From an uncultured Bacteroidales bacterium (lineage in GTDB: Bacteria > Bacteroidota > Bacteroidia > Bacteroidales > F082), in contig OMYA01000007.1 in assembly GCA_900315175.1 (NCBI GenBank), positions 1-64,000 on the forward strand: 64,000 nt of DNA. Direction: 5' to 3'. Made by a program: the position numbers and the translations under genes. The notes beneath the pieces were generated by a model. The model searched no databases. It had not been told where the DNA came from and saw nothing but the letters and a program-made list of their open reading frames with translations. Of this stretch, positions 56,408 to 64,000 are shown in pieces (within the stretch, counting starts at the first letter, position 1; each line of letters begins with the position of its first letter).

Positions 56408-57661
56408 TTACACGATAGCGCTTTTTATTGTATCAACGATATACTTGACATCTTCGTCGCTCACATACGGACCTGCGGGCAAACACATACCTGCCCTGAA
56501 CACATCCTCTGACACACCATTTACATACGCAGGGGCGTTCTTATAAACTGGCTGTTTGTGCATTGGTTTCCATACAGGACGTGCCTCAATGCCAGCAGCA
56601 TCCATAAAGACGCGTAAAGCCTCTACATTCTCATTGGGCTGGCAATCTGTTGTTACACTATCTGCTACATGGATAACTCCGGCAGCTCCACCTACAGCCC
56701 CATTCACAATGGTCTTGTAAGCATTCTCCTGACCCTTAATCTTCAAAGAAGGATCAAGACATATTGTGCAAAGCCAGTAGTTAGAGTCATACTCGCCAGT
56801 CGCGGGCTGGCTGTGAACAGTAATACCCTTCACATCCTTCAGCAGTTCCTCATACAGAGCCTGCACGTGCTTATGGTGTGTAATATGGTCATTTACCACC
56901 GTCATCTGTCCACGACCAATACCTGCACAGATATTACTCATACGGTAGTTATACCCTATCTTTTCATGCTGGTAGTACGGATAGCTCTCACGATACTGTG
57001 TGGCATACATCATAATCTCACGCCACTCATCCTCATTGGCAGTAATCAAGGCGCCACCACCACTGGTAGTAATCATCTTATTACCATTGAACGACAGCAC
57101 ACCATACTTGCCAAACGTACCGAGAACCTGATCGTTGAAACGAGAACCAAAGCCCTCAGCAGCATCCTCTACAACAGGAATCTCGTACGTATTGGCAATC
57201 TCCATAATGCGGTCAATCTGGTACGGCATACCATACAGGGCAACTGGAACAATAGCCTTTGGCTTCTTGCCAGTCTTAGCTATACGGTCTTTGATTGCCT
57301 CTTCAAGCAACTCCGGATCCATATTCCAAGTCTCTTTCTCAGAATCAATGAACACTGGAGTAGCTCCAAGATATGTAATTGGATGAGAAGATGCACAGAA
57401 AGTAAAGCTCTGTACGCATACCTCATCACCAGGGCCAACGCCACAAGCAAGAAGCCCAAGGTGAACAGCGGCTGTACCGGCCGAGAGGGCCACTACCCTC
57501 TTATTCTGACCGCAGAACGCTTCAAGGTCAGCTTCAAAGCCGTTAACATTAGGGCCAAGAGGAACAACCCAGTTAGTATCAAAAGCTTCTTTAATGTACT
57601 TTTGTTCAAAACCTGCTTCACTCATGTGAGCTAGACACAAATAGATACGTTTGTTTGCCAT
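56408..57661 (-). CDS. DegT/DnrJ/EryC1/StrS-family sugar aminotransferase
   Basis: This 417-residue PLP enzyme begins IYLCLAHMSEAGFEQKYIKEAFDTNWVVPLGPNVNGFE, the usual start of PglE/PglC-type 4-aminotransferases. VALSAGTAAVHLGLLACGVGPGDEV forms the PLP-phosphate site. VVEDAAEGFGS has the PLP Asp, and SFNGNKMITTSGGGAL the Schiff-base lysine (Lys about 192). It would aminate the 4-keto sugar made by the CapD-type dehydratase at 53339, giving a UDP-bacillosamine-like precursor. The tight spacing to the fumarase-like genes (19 bases) also ties it to the acid pathway upstream. Confidence 0.92.
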   Translation of the reverse strand: MANKRIYLCLAHMSEAGFEQKYIKEAFDTNWVVPLGPNVNGFEADLEAFCGQNKRVVALSAGTAAVHLGLLACGVGPGDEVCVQSFTFCASSHPITYLGATPVFIDSEKETWNMDPELLEEAIKDRIAKTGKKPKAIVPVALYGMPYQIDRIMEIANTYEIPVVEDAAEGFGSRFNDQVLGTFGKYGVLSFNGNKMITTSGGGALITANEDEWREIMMYATQYRESYPYYQHEKIGYNYRMSNICAGIGRGQMTVVNDHITHHKHVQALYEELLKDVKGITVHSQPATGEYDSNYWLCTICLDPSLKIKGQENAYKTIVNGAVGGAAGVIHVADSVTTDCQPNENVEALRVFMDAAGIEARPVWKPMHKQPVYKNAPAYVNGVSEDVFRAGMCLPAGPYVSDEDVKYIVDTIKSAIV

Positions 57662-57680
57662 ATTAACTATATATTTTACT

Positions 57681-58535
57681 TCATAATGTTATCAATTCTA
57701 CACTTGCCCTCCTTGGTTCAAAACAACAGCAGGGCCTTAAAGCAACAATCCTCACACCACTGGCTCTTTGTGGGCCAATCTTAGCAAAGGTGGCCAAAAC
57801 GCCATGTTTACCTCCAAGTCCAAGAGGCCCCACATTCGCTTCATTCACCTTTTCAGTGATACACTTCTCAAAATCGCTTTGCACACCAAAGTCGCCTTTG
57901 GCCATAGCCTCCATCATCAGGCTGGTGGCCTCAAACTGGCTGCGACCAATACCTATGGCCAGCGTACAAGGTGAACAACCCAACTGACTGACAGCAGGCT
58001 TGGCACGGTTCACAATCTCCTCAATCACCACATCCACACTATGCTTGTGGAACACCCTTTGGGTTATACCACGAATAGCCGGTCCACCTCCAAGCATCAG
58101 AACGGTTAAACGAATCACATCTTCATCTACGGGTTTAATCAGGATAGGCGAAGCTTCCAATGCACCACTATCCTCATTCAAACCACCGCTCTGGTCAATA
58201 CGGGCATAGTCGTCTCCTTTGATAGCCATAGGACGGCCAGGAAGTTTTCTCAGTCCTTGACGTACGCCTTCTTTAATCTCTTCCAGCATTTCTCCTGTCA
58301 CTGTACGGTTTCCCCCTACTTCAAGGAAAAGATGAGGAATACCAGTATCATCACACAGCGGACTATGGTTCTTCTCTGCCACGAGTGCATTATCTAGCAC
58401 TTGTTTCATAACCCAGCAAGAACTCTCTATCTGCTCATCTGCAATAGCCCTGCGATATGCATCCTTCTGGTCTTCACGGAAGGTGGAACCAGCACGTACC
58501 AAGCAATCAGCTACTTTATCAATAATGCTATTCAT
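57681..58535 (-). CDS. Fumarase/L-tartrate-dehydratase-type alpha subunit
   Basis: This 284-residue iron-sulfur hydro-lyase subunit has the class I fumarase / TtdA features: PLCDDTGIPHLFLEVG (first cluster Cys), QLGCSPCTLAIGIGRSQFEATSLMMEAM (other two Cys within CSPC), and VGPLGLGGKHGVLATFAKIG. The C-terminus ends RIVALRPCCCFEPRR. I start at MNSIIDKVADC (58535), overlapping the beta-subunit stop by 8 bases; the longer frame to 58562 starts in the beta gene. The pair adds or removes water across a 2-enoate such as fumarate or a substituted analogue. The substrate in this cluster is unknown. Confidence 0.88.
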   Translation of the reverse strand: MNSIIDKVADCLVRAGSTFREDQKDAYRRAIADEQIESSCWVMKQVLDNALVAEKNHSPLCDDTGIPHLFLEVGGNRTVTGEMLEEIKEGVRQGLRKLPGRPMAIKGDDYARIDQSGGLNEDSGALEASPILIKPVDEDVIRLTVLMLGGGPAIRGITQRVFHKHSVDVVIEEIVNRAKPAVSQLGCSPCTLAIGIGRSQFEATSLMMEAMAKGDFGVQSDFEKCITEKVNEANVGPLGLGGKHGVLATFAKIGPQRASGVRIVALRPCCCFEPRRASVELITL

Positions 58536-59037
58536 AGATGCTCTCTCCTTTCGCTGCGGCAATGATTGCCTGATAATTCTTTACTTTGATTCTGTAGAGT
58601 GCCTCCATGCCCAGTTCTGGCCATGCCACACATTCGCGTTCCAACGTCTGGCTTTCCAAGAGGGCTGTCACAGGGGGGATGATTGCAAACACTGCATTAT
58701 TATCTGCCAGCATCTTCACTGTTTCAGGCTTGATAGCGCCTTTACCTAAATGCATCTTTATACCACCCAACCTTGAAAGCACCTCAAAACTGCCCTCAAT
58801 CTCCAATTTATTGCTGGAAGTAGGACCAACACCGGCAGGGCTGACTGCGGTATGGAATATCACACCACCTTGCAAGTCAATCCCGCGTTTGTTCCATTTG
58901 CCTGTATCAAGCTCCTTGCAGATTCTTGGCAATACGGCATCACGGCCACAGAATATATACCCTGTGATAGAAACCACATCGCCAACACTCAGTTGGCTGA
59001 TGGCTTCTTCATTAAAGGGTGTTTTTAATTCTATCAT
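58528..59037 (-). CDS. Fumarase/L-tartrate-dehydratase-type beta subunit
   Basis: This 169-residue partner of the alpha subunit has LKTPFNEEAISQLSVGDVVSITGYIFCGRDAVLPRI, VIFHTAVSPAGVGPTSSNKLE, GGIKMHLGKGAIKPETV and ECVAWPELGMEALYRIKVKNYQ. These are the conserved elements of FumA-C-terminal/TtdB subunits, including the GRDA substrate loop. Separate alpha and beta chains are typical of anaerobes. It lies 6 bases downstream of the phosphonopyruvate-decarboxylase-like gene. Confidence 0.88.
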   Translation of the reverse strand: MIELKTPFNEEAISQLSVGDVVSITGYIFCGRDAVLPRICKELDTGKWNKRGIDLQGGVIFHTAVSPAGVGPTSSNKLEIEGSFEVLSRLGGIKMHLGKGAIKPETVKMLADNNAVFAIIPPVTALLESQTLERECVAWPELGMEALYRIKVKNYQAIIAAAKGESIYE

Positions 59038-59043
59038 ATTATA

Positions 59044-60171
59044 TTACTTGCTTAGATTCTCCATCAATTCCTTCTTTACTGCCTTGTGGTCAATGCCCAG
59101 TTTAGGCATATCAGAGCGAATACCTTGACGCACATGCACATCAATGAACAGAGGCATATCCTCTATCTTATACTCATGCATAATGCTTTGTAATTCCTCC
59201 TTCGTCTCAACCGCATGCCCTGGTGTTCGGTAACCACAAGCTTCAGCAACACCAGTCAAGTTTACTATATAACCTGCAGAAGGCTGTCCGCCAACAGATT
59301 CATTCACGCCGTTGTTCAGTACAATATGGATCATATTGCCGGCTTTATAACGGCAGTTGGTAGCCAAAGCTCCCATGTGCATAACAGCGGCCGCATCACC
59401 ATCAAATACCACAATCTTCTTTTCGGGACAAGCAAGTGCCAGACCAAGTCCAACAGATGAAACATGTCCCATTGAACCAACGTTCTGCCACTCATGACCT
59501 ATACCAACATTGTGTTGTTTCAACTGTTCATGAACCTCACGCGTTGCACGACCTGTAGTCCCCAAATAGATGGCATCATCACCAAGAATATCTACTACAG
59601 CAGCTACTGCTTCTTCACGGTTCATCAATGAGATTTCTGCATAAACTTGTTTTTTCTCCTTTTGTGTAAGGATAGCCTTCTTGGCAATCAGAGCCACAGG
59701 TGAAGAAATCTCACGTGCTTTGTCAGCTGCCCAACGGAACTTCTCAATCACAGTATTATCATCATCCAGTATCTCGTATGGGATATCCATATCCTTCATC
59801 AATACAGGAGTCAGTTCACCTTGTTTCTTGTGCTGTGCATGATCACTGATAGCAGGATCTCCACGCCAGCCAATCACCAATAGCATGGGAATACCATACA
59901 CGCAGTCATGGGTTAATGACAATAATGGATTGGTAGCATTTCCAATACCTGAGTTCTGCATATAGACTAACGGAAGTTTGCCGGTAGCCATATAATGACC
60001 GGCGGCGATAGCAATGGCATTGCCTTCATTGGCGGCCATCACATGTTTCTCTGCCGTCATATTATTGGTCATATAGAGGCAGAAATCATTCAATAATGAG
60101 TCAGGGACTCCAGTGAAGAAGTCCACATCCATTTCATTCAGTGCCTCAAATAATTCTTTCTGATTTACCAT
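59044..60171 (-). CDS. Phosphonopyruvate decarboxylase-like thiamine-diphosphate enzyme
   Basis: This 375-residue ThDP enzyme starts ELFEALNEMDVDFFTGVPDSLLNDFCLYM and continues ANEGNAIAIAAGHYMATGKLPLVYMQNSGIGNATNPLLSL. VIGWRGDPAISDHAQHKKQG and the ThDP/Mg motif VVFDGDAAAVMHMGALATN...LNNGVNESVGGQPS follow. This is the Ppd/AepY pattern; sulfopyruvate decarboxylase is related. Ppd makes phosphonoacetaldehyde from phosphonopyruvate, and in Bacteroides a PepM-Ppd-aminotransferase set supplies aminoethylphosphonate to capsule. No PEP mutase is in this window (it could lie to the right), so the true substrate may be another 3-substituted pyruvate. Confidence 0.82.
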   Translation of the reverse strand: MVNQKELFEALNEMDVDFFTGVPDSLLNDFCLYMTNNMTAEKHVMAANEGNAIAIAAGHYMATGKLPLVYMQNSGIGNATNPLLSLTHDCVYGIPMLLVIGWRGDPAISDHAQHKKQGELTPVLMKDMDIPYEILDDDNTVIEKFRWAADKAREISSPVALIAKKAILTQKEKKQVYAEISLMNREEAVAAVVDILGDDAIYLGTTGRATREVHEQLKQHNVGIGHEWQNVGSMGHVSSVGLGLALACPEKKIVVFDGDAAAVMHMGALATNCRYKAGNMIHIVLNNGVNESVGGQPSAGYIVNLTGVAEACGYRTPGHAVETKEELQSIMHEYKIEDMPLFIDVHVRQGIRSDMPKLGIDHKAVKKELMENLSK

Positions 60172-60173
60172 CT

Positions 60174-61517
60174 TTACAGATTTTTGATAAGATCTATAAC
60201 CTTTACATTGGATTCGTTTACTATTGTATATACCTCGTCATATACGCTCTTTTCAATGCCCGCATAACACATCAAACCGTCATAGCGGGCATGAAATTCT
60301 TCTTCACTCAGGGGATTCTCAGGCTCTCCCTTAGGGAAATCCACTCTTTCAGAATAATATTTTCCGCCGGCCTCAATTTGAAGAACGGCTGTCTGTTTCT
60401 CTGGGAAGATGCTACTGTATTCATCGTTAGCGACCACCTCAACCTTCTTTGTCAAAGAGGCAACTTCTGGATTATTCAATACATCTTCACCAAACTCCTG
60501 CAAACCTGCCTTCCCATAAATCAAGGCAACGGCAGTACTATATGGCGTACTCATCTTGGCAGAATAAGTGCCTTGTATGACCGTATGGTCATGGCCAGAA
60601 ACAGCCAGATTATAAGTTTCCACCTTTATCTTGTCAACCATTTCTGACGATATACCATATTGGTTTTTCAGATGAATTGCGGCCTCTACAGGAGGGTGCG
60701 TATAGCGACAAGAAGCATACGGTTTGGTATAGCTTTTCATAATGGCATAGGTACCATTCAATAATGTAGGCTTAAGTTCTGTATTCTCATCACCCGACAT
60801 CATCTTCAGGAAACCACGATAGCCTCCAAGCGGATCCGGATGGCCTTTAAAACCAGCTTTCGCAAGTTGAAGGCTGGTCAAAGATAACAAAGCTGTTTTA
60901 GCCACATTGAAAGGCTTCAGTTCTGATCCGTCATCCAACACCTTCAACATACCAGATGCTGCCACACAAGCCGCTGCAAAGGCTTGATACCGCTCTTCAT
61001 CCGTGAATCCAAGCATATAAGCCGCCGCTAATGTTGCACCCAAAATACCGCAAGTACCCGTGGCATGATAGCCCAAAGCCTTGTGCTTAGGCTGGATAGA
61101 AACGGCCATCGTATAGGATGCCTCGTACCCAACAATGGCTGCTTTCAGCATTTCTTCTACACCTATTCCATATCGCTGAGACAATGGAATCAGCAGGGAG
61201 AAAATCGGAGAGCCCAAATGAATAATACCAGAATTGGTGCCATCATCAAAATCAAGTGCGTGACCATTGAGACCATTCAGGAAAACAGCCTCTTTCAGCA
61301 CCACTTTCTTTCTTGTACCAATCACAAAGAAAGCGCCAGATTCTGGTTGAGCGAAATCAAAGTAGCCTTTTATCTTATCTTTCTGGAACTGAGCTCCAGC
61401 ACAAGTCACAGCAAGATAATCTAACAACGACCTCCGCGCCCTTGACAATACATCAGCAGGCACGTCACGCTTTGCTACTTCATTTATACGCTCAAAGAAA
61501 ACACGGGATATATTCAT
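60174..61517 (-). CDS. MmgE/PrpD family protein
   Basis: This 447-residue protein has the family features RRSLLDYLAVTCAGAQ, AVFLNGLNGHALDFDDGTNSGIIHLGSPIFSLLIPLSQ (the HALDFDD substrate-site motif), GYHATGTCGILGATLAAAYMLG, and KSYTKPYASCRYTHPPVEAAI. The family covers 2-methylcitrate dehydratase (PrpD), aconitate decarboxylase and isomerases. Catalytic-type Asp, His and Cys are at the expected places. Its stop is two bases before the Ppd-like start (60171), so translation is coupled. With the fumarase-like and lyase genes it suggests a route through a tricarboxylic or methylated acid. Confidence 0.85.
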   Translation of the reverse strand: MNISRVFFERINEVAKRDVPADVLSRARRSLLDYLAVTCAGAQFQKDKIKGYFDFAQPESGAFFVIGTRKKVVLKEAVFLNGLNGHALDFDDGTNSGIIHLGSPIFSLLIPLSQRYGIGVEEMLKAAIVGYEASYTMAVSIQPKHKALGYHATGTCGILGATLAAAYMLGFTDEERYQAFAAACVAASGMLKVLDDGSELKPFNVAKTALLSLTSLQLAKAGFKGHPDPLGGYRGFLKMMSGDENTELKPTLLNGTYAIMKSYTKPYASCRYTHPPVEAAIHLKNQYGISSEMVDKIKVETYNLAVSGHDHTVIQGTYSAKMSTPYSTAVALIYGKAGLQEFGEDVLNNPEVASLTKKVEVVANDEYSSIFPEKQTAVLQIEAGGKYYSERVDFPKGEPENPLSEEEFHARYDGLMCYAGIEKSVYDEVYTIVNESNVKVIDLIKNL

Positions 61518-61526
61518 GCAATATTA

Positions 61527-62462
61527 TCATATAAACTTGAAATAAGCAGGGCTATCAGGTTTGGCCATCTCCCAGGCGTCATCCATTGCATCCAGTATCG
61601 ATTGCGGCAACTCGCCTTTTTTAGCTGCTAGCATATTTTGTTCCATCTGCGTAATCTTAGAAGCCCCTAACAGAATACCATCACCTTTGCTTGCATCTAA
61701 GCAAGAATGATTGCAAAGCCAGCGATAAGCAGCTTCCACCATAGGTATTTCTTTAGCCTCACAAGCCTTACGGATTTCATCCACCGCATCAAAATAACTC
61801 CGTTTCCAATAACGGTCTCGGTAGCTCTTCAGGCGGGCAAAACGCCCAGGTTCCGGGGCATCCTCAAAATGCTGGTGTTTACCAGTAAGCATACCACCTG
61901 CCAGAGGATTAAAGGCATAGAACCGCATACCTAAAGCACGAATAGCAGGGAACAGTTCAGGCTCCACATTGCGGCAAAGCGCATTATACATTCCTTGGTA
62001 AACAGTAGGTTTAGGGCAACCACACTTCTCGCATTTATGCCAGATATCAACTACCTGCCATGCAGGATAGTTACTCAGTCCCAACTCCTTCACCTTGCCC
62101 TGCTCATAGAGTTCTGCAATGGTTTCCAGCGCCTCATCAATAGGCGTTTTGCCGTCAGGGAAATGGAAATAGAGCAAGTCTACCTTTTCACGGTTCATGC
62201 GCTTCAAGGATTCGTTAAACTCCATCAGGATACATTCCCTGTCCAACTTGCCTGTAATGCGTGGGTGAACCTTGGTGGCCAGATAATAGCCCTCAAGGGA
62301 AGGAAGAATCTCACCCAAGTAACGCTCAGTATCGCCATTGTTATACACGTAGGCAGTATCAAGCTCATTGAAGCCGGTCTTCAGGAAGGATTGGGTCATG
62401 GTGCGGCTGGCTTCCAAATCCAGCTGCGGTCCGAAATTCATTGTTCCAAGGATTATCTTCAT
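61527..62462 (-). CDS. Aldo/keto reductase
   Basis: This 311-residue AKR-family oxidoreductase starts MKIILGTMNFGPQLDLEASRTMTQSFLKTGFNELDTAYVYNNGDTERYLGEIL. The catalytic set is visible: Asp and Tyr in LDTAYVYNNG, Lys in YLATKV and His in LLYFHFPD. NADPH-site residues are suggested by LLGASKITQMEQN. It resembles aflatoxin-aldehyde-reductase-type AKRs (AKR7) and would reduce an aldehyde such as the one a Ppd-like decarboxylase would form. I start at 62462; the frame to 62513 begins inside the lyase gene. Confidence 0.88.
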   Translation of the reverse strand: MKIILGTMNFGPQLDLEASRTMTQSFLKTGFNELDTAYVYNNGDTERYLGEILPSLEGYYLATKVHPRITGKLDRECILMEFNESLKRMNREKVDLLYFHFPDGKTPIDEALETIAELYEQGKVKELGLSNYPAWQVVDIWHKCEKCGCPKPTVYQGMYNALCRNVEPELFPAIRALGMRFYAFNPLAGGMLTGKHQHFEDAPEPGRFARLKSYRDRYWKRSYFDAVDEIRKACEAKEIPMVEAAYRWLCNHSCLDASKGDGILLGASKITQMEQNMLAAKKGELPQSILDAMDDAWEMAKPDSPAYFKFI

Positions 62463-62469
62463 AACGCTT

Positions 62470-63615
62470 TTATTCTTTGTGTCCAAGCACCAGTCCAAGC
62501 ACTGAGTCTTCATTCTTTACTACGCCATACACCTGTGCCCTCTTCACAATCTTCTCAGCCCAACGGTGGTGAGGTCCAATCTCATTCATCTTGCCGCCTC
62601 CCTCACTCTTGATTACACCACCAGAGGTGTTGAGTATCTGAATAGCATCATTATACTCTTCCTCCACAACGGTGAACATGGCGTTCACAAACTTGGCGTG
62701 AGTGGGATGGATAATGGTTTTACCAACAAAACCATTAGCACGGTCAATCATCACCTCTTTCAGCAAACCGTCTATAGCGGGATTCACAATATCCTGACCT
62801 TTAATGAGAGCGTTGTGGAAATTGCGCTTAATTACGTCATCAATATCATCATCCTTGTATGCTCGGAAGTACTCCCAAACAACGGCTGAAACGCAGTAAT
62901 CACAATAGCGGTTGAAGAAGTTCAGGATGTCTGAAAGTGCATCACGCACGGGCATGATGTCAAACACGGTGGAGTTGATGCCACGACGCACACCAAAGAG
63001 GGATGACATATCTGTGCCACCCACACGGATGTTCAGAATCAGATCTTTGTAGGGTTCCAGGATGTTTCGCAACAGGAGCAGCTCCTTGTTGCGCAACTCA
63101 CGGAAAGCCACCTCGGGACCTTCCAGAATAGGCATACCATAAAGAACTACACCCAAGCGACTATTCACCTCAACCAGTGTACGCAATACATTTAGCGCAT
63201 TGGCACTGTTGAACTTGGGGAAATTAAAACCAGTGAGAACCGATGCCTGTTTTGCTGTAATACTTGCAGCAAAGCTCTTGAATTGTTCAGGATTCCTAAC
63301 TCGTACAAAAATCAGAGGGATGTCATTATGGGTCAATTTGCCGGTCTCTATTTGGTCAGCAAAATAGTCCATCGTATCAAGGATGTTTTGCTCTGCTGCA
63401 GGCAGGTCTTCCTCCTTAATGGCATCTTCACAACACATTACAAAAGAAGTCACATCCAACTTGTGGTTGACAACTTTCTCCCTAATATCTTTCGTACCCG
63501 GCATATAAAGCGTAGCACCCAAGCAGTACTGCAGGATGTCACGATCGGTGTACTTGTTAAATTCCATCGGAGCCTTTACAAATGCAAAGTCCGAATTGTA
63601 AGCATGGTGTCTCAT
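62470..63615 (-). CDS. HpcH/HpaI aldolase / citrate-lyase-beta-like protein
   Basis: This 381-residue TIM-barrel C-C lyase has LGATLYMPGTKDIREKV at the first strand, DVTSFVMCCEDAIKEEDL (acidic residues after the second strand), IPLIFVRVRNPEQF (conserved Arg in RVR), VLTGFNFPKF, and NIRVGGTDMSSLFGVRR (GG-D). GFVGKTIIHPTHAKFVN (the GK-xIHPxH stretch of citrate lyase/malyl-CoA lyase proteins) and HRWAEKIVKRA follow. It is longer than typical CitE (about 290). The likely reaction is cleavage or formation of a beta-hydroxy acid such as malate or citramalate type; the substrate cannot be read. Confidence 0.8.
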   Translation of the reverse strand: MRHHAYNSDFAFVKAPMEFNKYTDRDILQYCLGATLYMPGTKDIREKVVNHKLDVTSFVMCCEDAIKEEDLPAAEQNILDTMDYFADQIETGKLTHNDIPLIFVRVRNPEQFKSFAASITAKQASVLTGFNFPKFNSANALNVLRTLVEVNSRLGVVLYGMPILEGPEVAFRELRNKELLLLRNILEPYKDLILNIRVGGTDMSSLFGVRRGINSTVFDIMPVRDALSDILNFFNRYCDYCVSAVVWEYFRAYKDDDIDDVIKRNFHNALIKGQDIVNPAIDGLLKEVMIDRANGFVGKTIIHPTHAKFVNAMFTVVEEEYNDAIQILNTSGGVIKSEGGGKMNEIGPHHRWAEKIVKRAQVYGVVKNEDSVLGLVLGHKE

Positions 63616-63643
63616 TAAATCTTAATGAACTATAAATGGGTTA

Positions 63644-64000
63644 TTATTTTGGAGATACTATCGCATCGGGATAGTACTCGTCTATCACTCTCTTTACCAG
63701 CATTACCTGTTTGGCACGCTGTTTTGCTTCTTTCTCGGTGGTGTCATAACTATGATTAGCTGCCACACTGCCACCAGTCTTTAAATACACAGGAGCGGCC
63801 ACACGGATGAAGTCGGGCACCTCATAGTGGCGGATAAAACCACCAGAAGACTTCGGGTTCTCAGTGTGCAGGTCAATGGGCACATCAATGGCAGCACGCA
63901 TTGAGGCCAGCATCTGGATCTGGATGTCACGCACAGGATTTATGCTGTCTGCACCAAGGGTCTCCAAAACGTGTGCAGAGCAAGGATTACCGTGACCACT
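63644..64000 (-). CDS. Partial gene at the right edge, unrecognised TIM-barrel-like protein
   Basis: The frame is open from 64000 leftward to a stop at 63644, so the N-terminus lies outside the window. The visible 118 or so residues include HGNPCSAHVLETLGADSINPV, DIQIQMLASMRAAIDVPIDLHTENPKSSGGFI and FIRVAAPVYLKTGG, ending IDEYYPDAIVSPK. The strand-helix rhythm with DVPIDLHTEN and VAAPVYLKTGG suggests the second half of a TIM barrel, but I cannot name the family. It lies 28 bases upstream of the lyase gene on the same strand and is part of the same cluster. Confidence 0.5.
   Translation of the reverse strand, partial: SGHGNPCSAHVLETLGADSINPVRDIQIQMLASMRAAIDVPIDLHTENPKSSGGFIRHYEVPDFIRVAAPVYLKTGGSVAANHSYDTTEKEAKQRAKQVMLVKRVIDEYYPDAIVSPK

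Noticed and set aside
56669..57634. 321-residue plus-strand open frame opposite the aminotransferase
   Set aside because: Antisense to the aminotransferase; the translation looks random.
1..64000. tRNA, rRNA, integrase/att sites or insertion sequence transposases
   Set aside because: I looked for tRNA-like cloverleaf arms and TTCGA-loops next to the island edges and for transposase or integrase motifs in the translated frames and saw none; the window offers no direct sign of how the island arrived.

Overview
The window looks like a chromosome segment from a gut- or oral-type member of the Bacteroidales. Three kinds of evidence point there: many TAnnTTTG-type -7 promoter boxes (mostly TATCTTTG or TATTTTTG) just upstream of genes; a BspA-like leucine-rich-repeat protein ending in a type IX secretion sorting domain; and typical families such as GxxExxY proteins, an SLBB-type polysaccharide export protein with Wzz, Gmd and FucP. 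I saw no rRNA, tRNA or CRISPR array. The left half looks like backbone. The right half, from about 30 kb, is visibly more AT-rich in places, is almost all on the minus strand, and mixes anti-phage defence genes with surface-polysaccharide genes.

Layout. 0.4-6.5 kb: RNA 2',3'-cyclic phosphodiesterase, L-serine dehydratase, a fused peptide-type ABC ATPase, a GxxExxY protein and a YfcC-type transporter, all minus. 6.6-10.7 kb: a plus-strand cassette of three lipoproteins whose middle gene fuses a periplasmic-binding domain to a legumain-like (C13) cysteine peptidase. 11-14.6 kb: class II aldolase, the leucine-rich-repeat/T9SS protein and a small secreted protein. 14.5-20.6 kb: a membrane TPR protein, a secreted CxxC protein and RNase R. 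20.9-30 kb: Wzz, Wza-like exporter, a second GxxExxY gene, and a fucose block (mutarotase, FucP, a nucleotidyltransferase/GHMP-kinase fusion, Gmd). The intergenic gaps up to 28.9 kb carry several families of dispersed repeats that are almost absent to the right.

30-53 kb is a defence island. It has AbiH; a Hachiman-like pair (PD-(D/E)xK HamA plus Ski2-like helicase HamB) with an extra HEPN-like protein; a membrane KAP ATPase module; a short polysaccharide insert (GT2, GNAT-like, decayed cupin); a broken AAA/DUF4143 gene; a complete QatABCD system; a TIR-SLOG-TIR group (one TIR frameshifted); and a tight operon of TIR-like (ThsB/DUF1863-like), Nmad2, 5-hmdU-DNA-kinase-like and radical SAM genes. 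That last operon joins predicted DNA base-modification enzymes to a TIR protein and is my best candidate for an undescribed system.

53-64 kb returns to surface polysaccharide: a decayed WbuC cupin, a CapD/FlaA1-type dehydratase, a frameshifted nucleotidyltransferase, a DegT aminotransferase, and then an unusual small-acid pathway (two-subunit fumarase/tartrate-dehydratase-like enzyme, phosphonopyruvate-decarboxylase-like enzyme, MmgE/PrpD, aldo/keto reductase, HpcH/HpaI-type lyase and a partial gene running off the right edge). It may supply an acid or phosphonate-like decoration to the polysaccharide. Function assignments rest on motifs read by eye; no database search was run.
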